DNA of 13,774 bases, taken from assembly GCA_024762755.1 (NCBI GenBank), contig JANTGX010000035.1, positions 1-13,774 of the forward strand. Direction: 5' to 3'. Shown in pieces: positions 13,277-13,774 of this stretch; the stretch's first letter is position 1; every line of letters starts with the position of its first letter. This DNA comes from Gammaproteobacteria bacterium (GTDB lineage Bacteria; Pseudomonadota; Gammaproteobacteria; SZUA-152). The translations under genes and the position numbers were made by a program. The notes below the pieces were generated by a model. The model searched no databases and was not told the origin of the DNA. It saw only the letters and a list, made by a program, of their open reading frames with translations.

Positions 13277-13774
13277 TCACTCCCCAAACCCGCTTCCCTC
13301 GAATTGATCACCTCCCGACCAATTCCGTGGATACTCGCCCCGCCCAACAAAGCGATGAAAACTCGAATAGGGCCAATCAACGACACGCCCGGCATAGCCA
13401 TGCTTGACGGGATTGTAATGGATGTAATCGACATGCCTTTCGACATCGATCGAATCACGCAAGGTATGCTCCCAGAACCGGCGCTGCCAGATGCCCCGCT
13501 CGGCCTTTCGCCTGCGTCCGGCGGAACGCAGTTCATTCGCGGGAACCCGCCGCGAAAACCGCGATTTGATTTCCCGCCAGCGCAGAGAAAAATCCACATC
13601 GCCCGGCGGCAGCGTCCAGATGCAATGCAGGTGATCCGGCAGAACGACAATGGCATCCAGTGAAAACGGCCGTTCCACCCGCACCGAGCGCATCGCCTCA
13701 CGCAGATCATCGATCCGATCCGTCAGCAGCGACGACGAGCGATCGAGCAGCGTCACCGTAAAGAAATAGCTCCC
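13277..13774 (-). CDS. REP-associated tyrosine transposase (RAYT, Y1/HUH family), N-terminus beyond the window
   Basis: A Y1-type single-strand transposase of the IS200/IS605-related RAYT class, which recognises and cuts REP hairpins after a GTAG head. The frame is open to the right edge, where the codons read GSYFFTVTLLDRSS, the conserved first strand of these proteins; the true start therefore lies outside, although an in-frame GTG occurs at 13756. The HUH metal motif is DHLHCIW and the nucleophile tyrosine lies in the helix block YIHYNPVKHGY; both are intact, as is the GIWQRRFWEHTLRD region between them. The C-terminus ends with the WPYSSFHRFV motif and a short glycine-rich tail. These are domesticated, usually single-copy enzymes, not self-spreading insertion sequences. 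A GTAG hairpin lies just beyond the stop codon, and a hairpin pair is at 2051-2134. Confidence 0.92.
   Translation of the reverse strand, partial: GSYFFTVTLLDRSSSLLTDRIDDLREAMRSVRVERPFSLDAIVVLPDHLHCIWTLPPGDVDFSLRWREIKSRFSRRVPANELRSAGRRRKAERGIWQRRFWEHTLRDSIDVERHVDYIHYNPVKHGYAGRVVDWPYSSFHRFVGRGEYPRNWSGGDQFEGSGFGE

Noticed and set aside
13092..13307. 71-codon + strand frame across the terminator and REP hairpin
   Set aside because: It runs through a strong terminator stem and the REP; its peptide is the usual translation of such repeats.
1..13774. CRISPR array, tRNA or rRNA genes, prophage or defence genes
   Set aside because: I found no regularly spaced repeats, cloverleaf structures, rRNA-like sequence or recognisable phage or defence proteins on either strand.

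Overview
This is a high-GC chromosomal window with strong G/C preference at third codon positions. Its gene families and synteny point to a gammaproteobacterium, plausibly a Chromatiales/Ectothiorhodospiraceae-type environmental species. The order mltD-gloB / methyltransferase-rnhA-dnaQ, with divergent transcription between gloB and the methyltransferase, is the classic gammaproteobacterial arrangement. A PEP-CTERM protein implies an exosortase-carrying, exopolysaccharide-producing, biofilm-type lifestyle. The species cannot be fixed from sequence alone.

Layout. (1) Bases 1-2036, + strand: the end of a surface-polysaccharide operon, with the 3' part of a nucleotide-sugar dehydrogenase, a UDP-glucuronate-type 4-epimerase and a translationally coupled secreted rhodanese. 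(2) 2037-2159: a REPIN-like pair of inverted GTAG hairpins, bracketed by two copies of the last 25 bases of the rhodanese gene. (3) 2178-4218, - strand: SAM methyltransferase, rnhA (RNase HI) and dnaQ (Pol III epsilon) as one operon. (4) 4384-6843, + strand: gloB (glyoxalase II) and mltD (lytic transglycosylase with three LysM repeats). (5) 6922-8175, - strand: a CPA2-type cation:proton antiporter. (6) 8249-10575: a four-TM membrane protein gene (10057-10575, -) and a detached copy of its 3' end (8249-8424, -), about 1.8 kb apart in direct orientation. They flank a cassette with a PEP-CTERM protein gene (8864-9532, +), which has a good sigma-54 promoter, a candidate activator palindrome and a strong terminator. 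(7) 10668-12725, - strand: a fused double-ATPase of the dipeptide/oligopeptide ABC family. (8) 12844-13774: a 39-residue membrane peptide, a structured intergenic region with a symmetric terminator, a third GTAG hairpin, and the body of a REP-associated tyrosine transposase (RAYT) running off the right edge.

Two themes stand out. First, a RAYT and three hairpins sharing a GTAG head and a TGAG...CGAA core occur in one window: one beside the transposase and two as an inverted pair 11 kb away. Second, gene 3' ends have been duplicated around inserted DNA at two sites, the 25-base rhodanese tail around the REPIN and the 155-base membrane-protein tail around the PEP-CTERM cassette; in both cases the inner gene keeps its reading frame and stop. 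The PEP-CTERM gene with its sigma-54 promoter, together with the polysaccharide genes at the left edge, fits an exosortase/EPS programme whose core genes lie outside the window.
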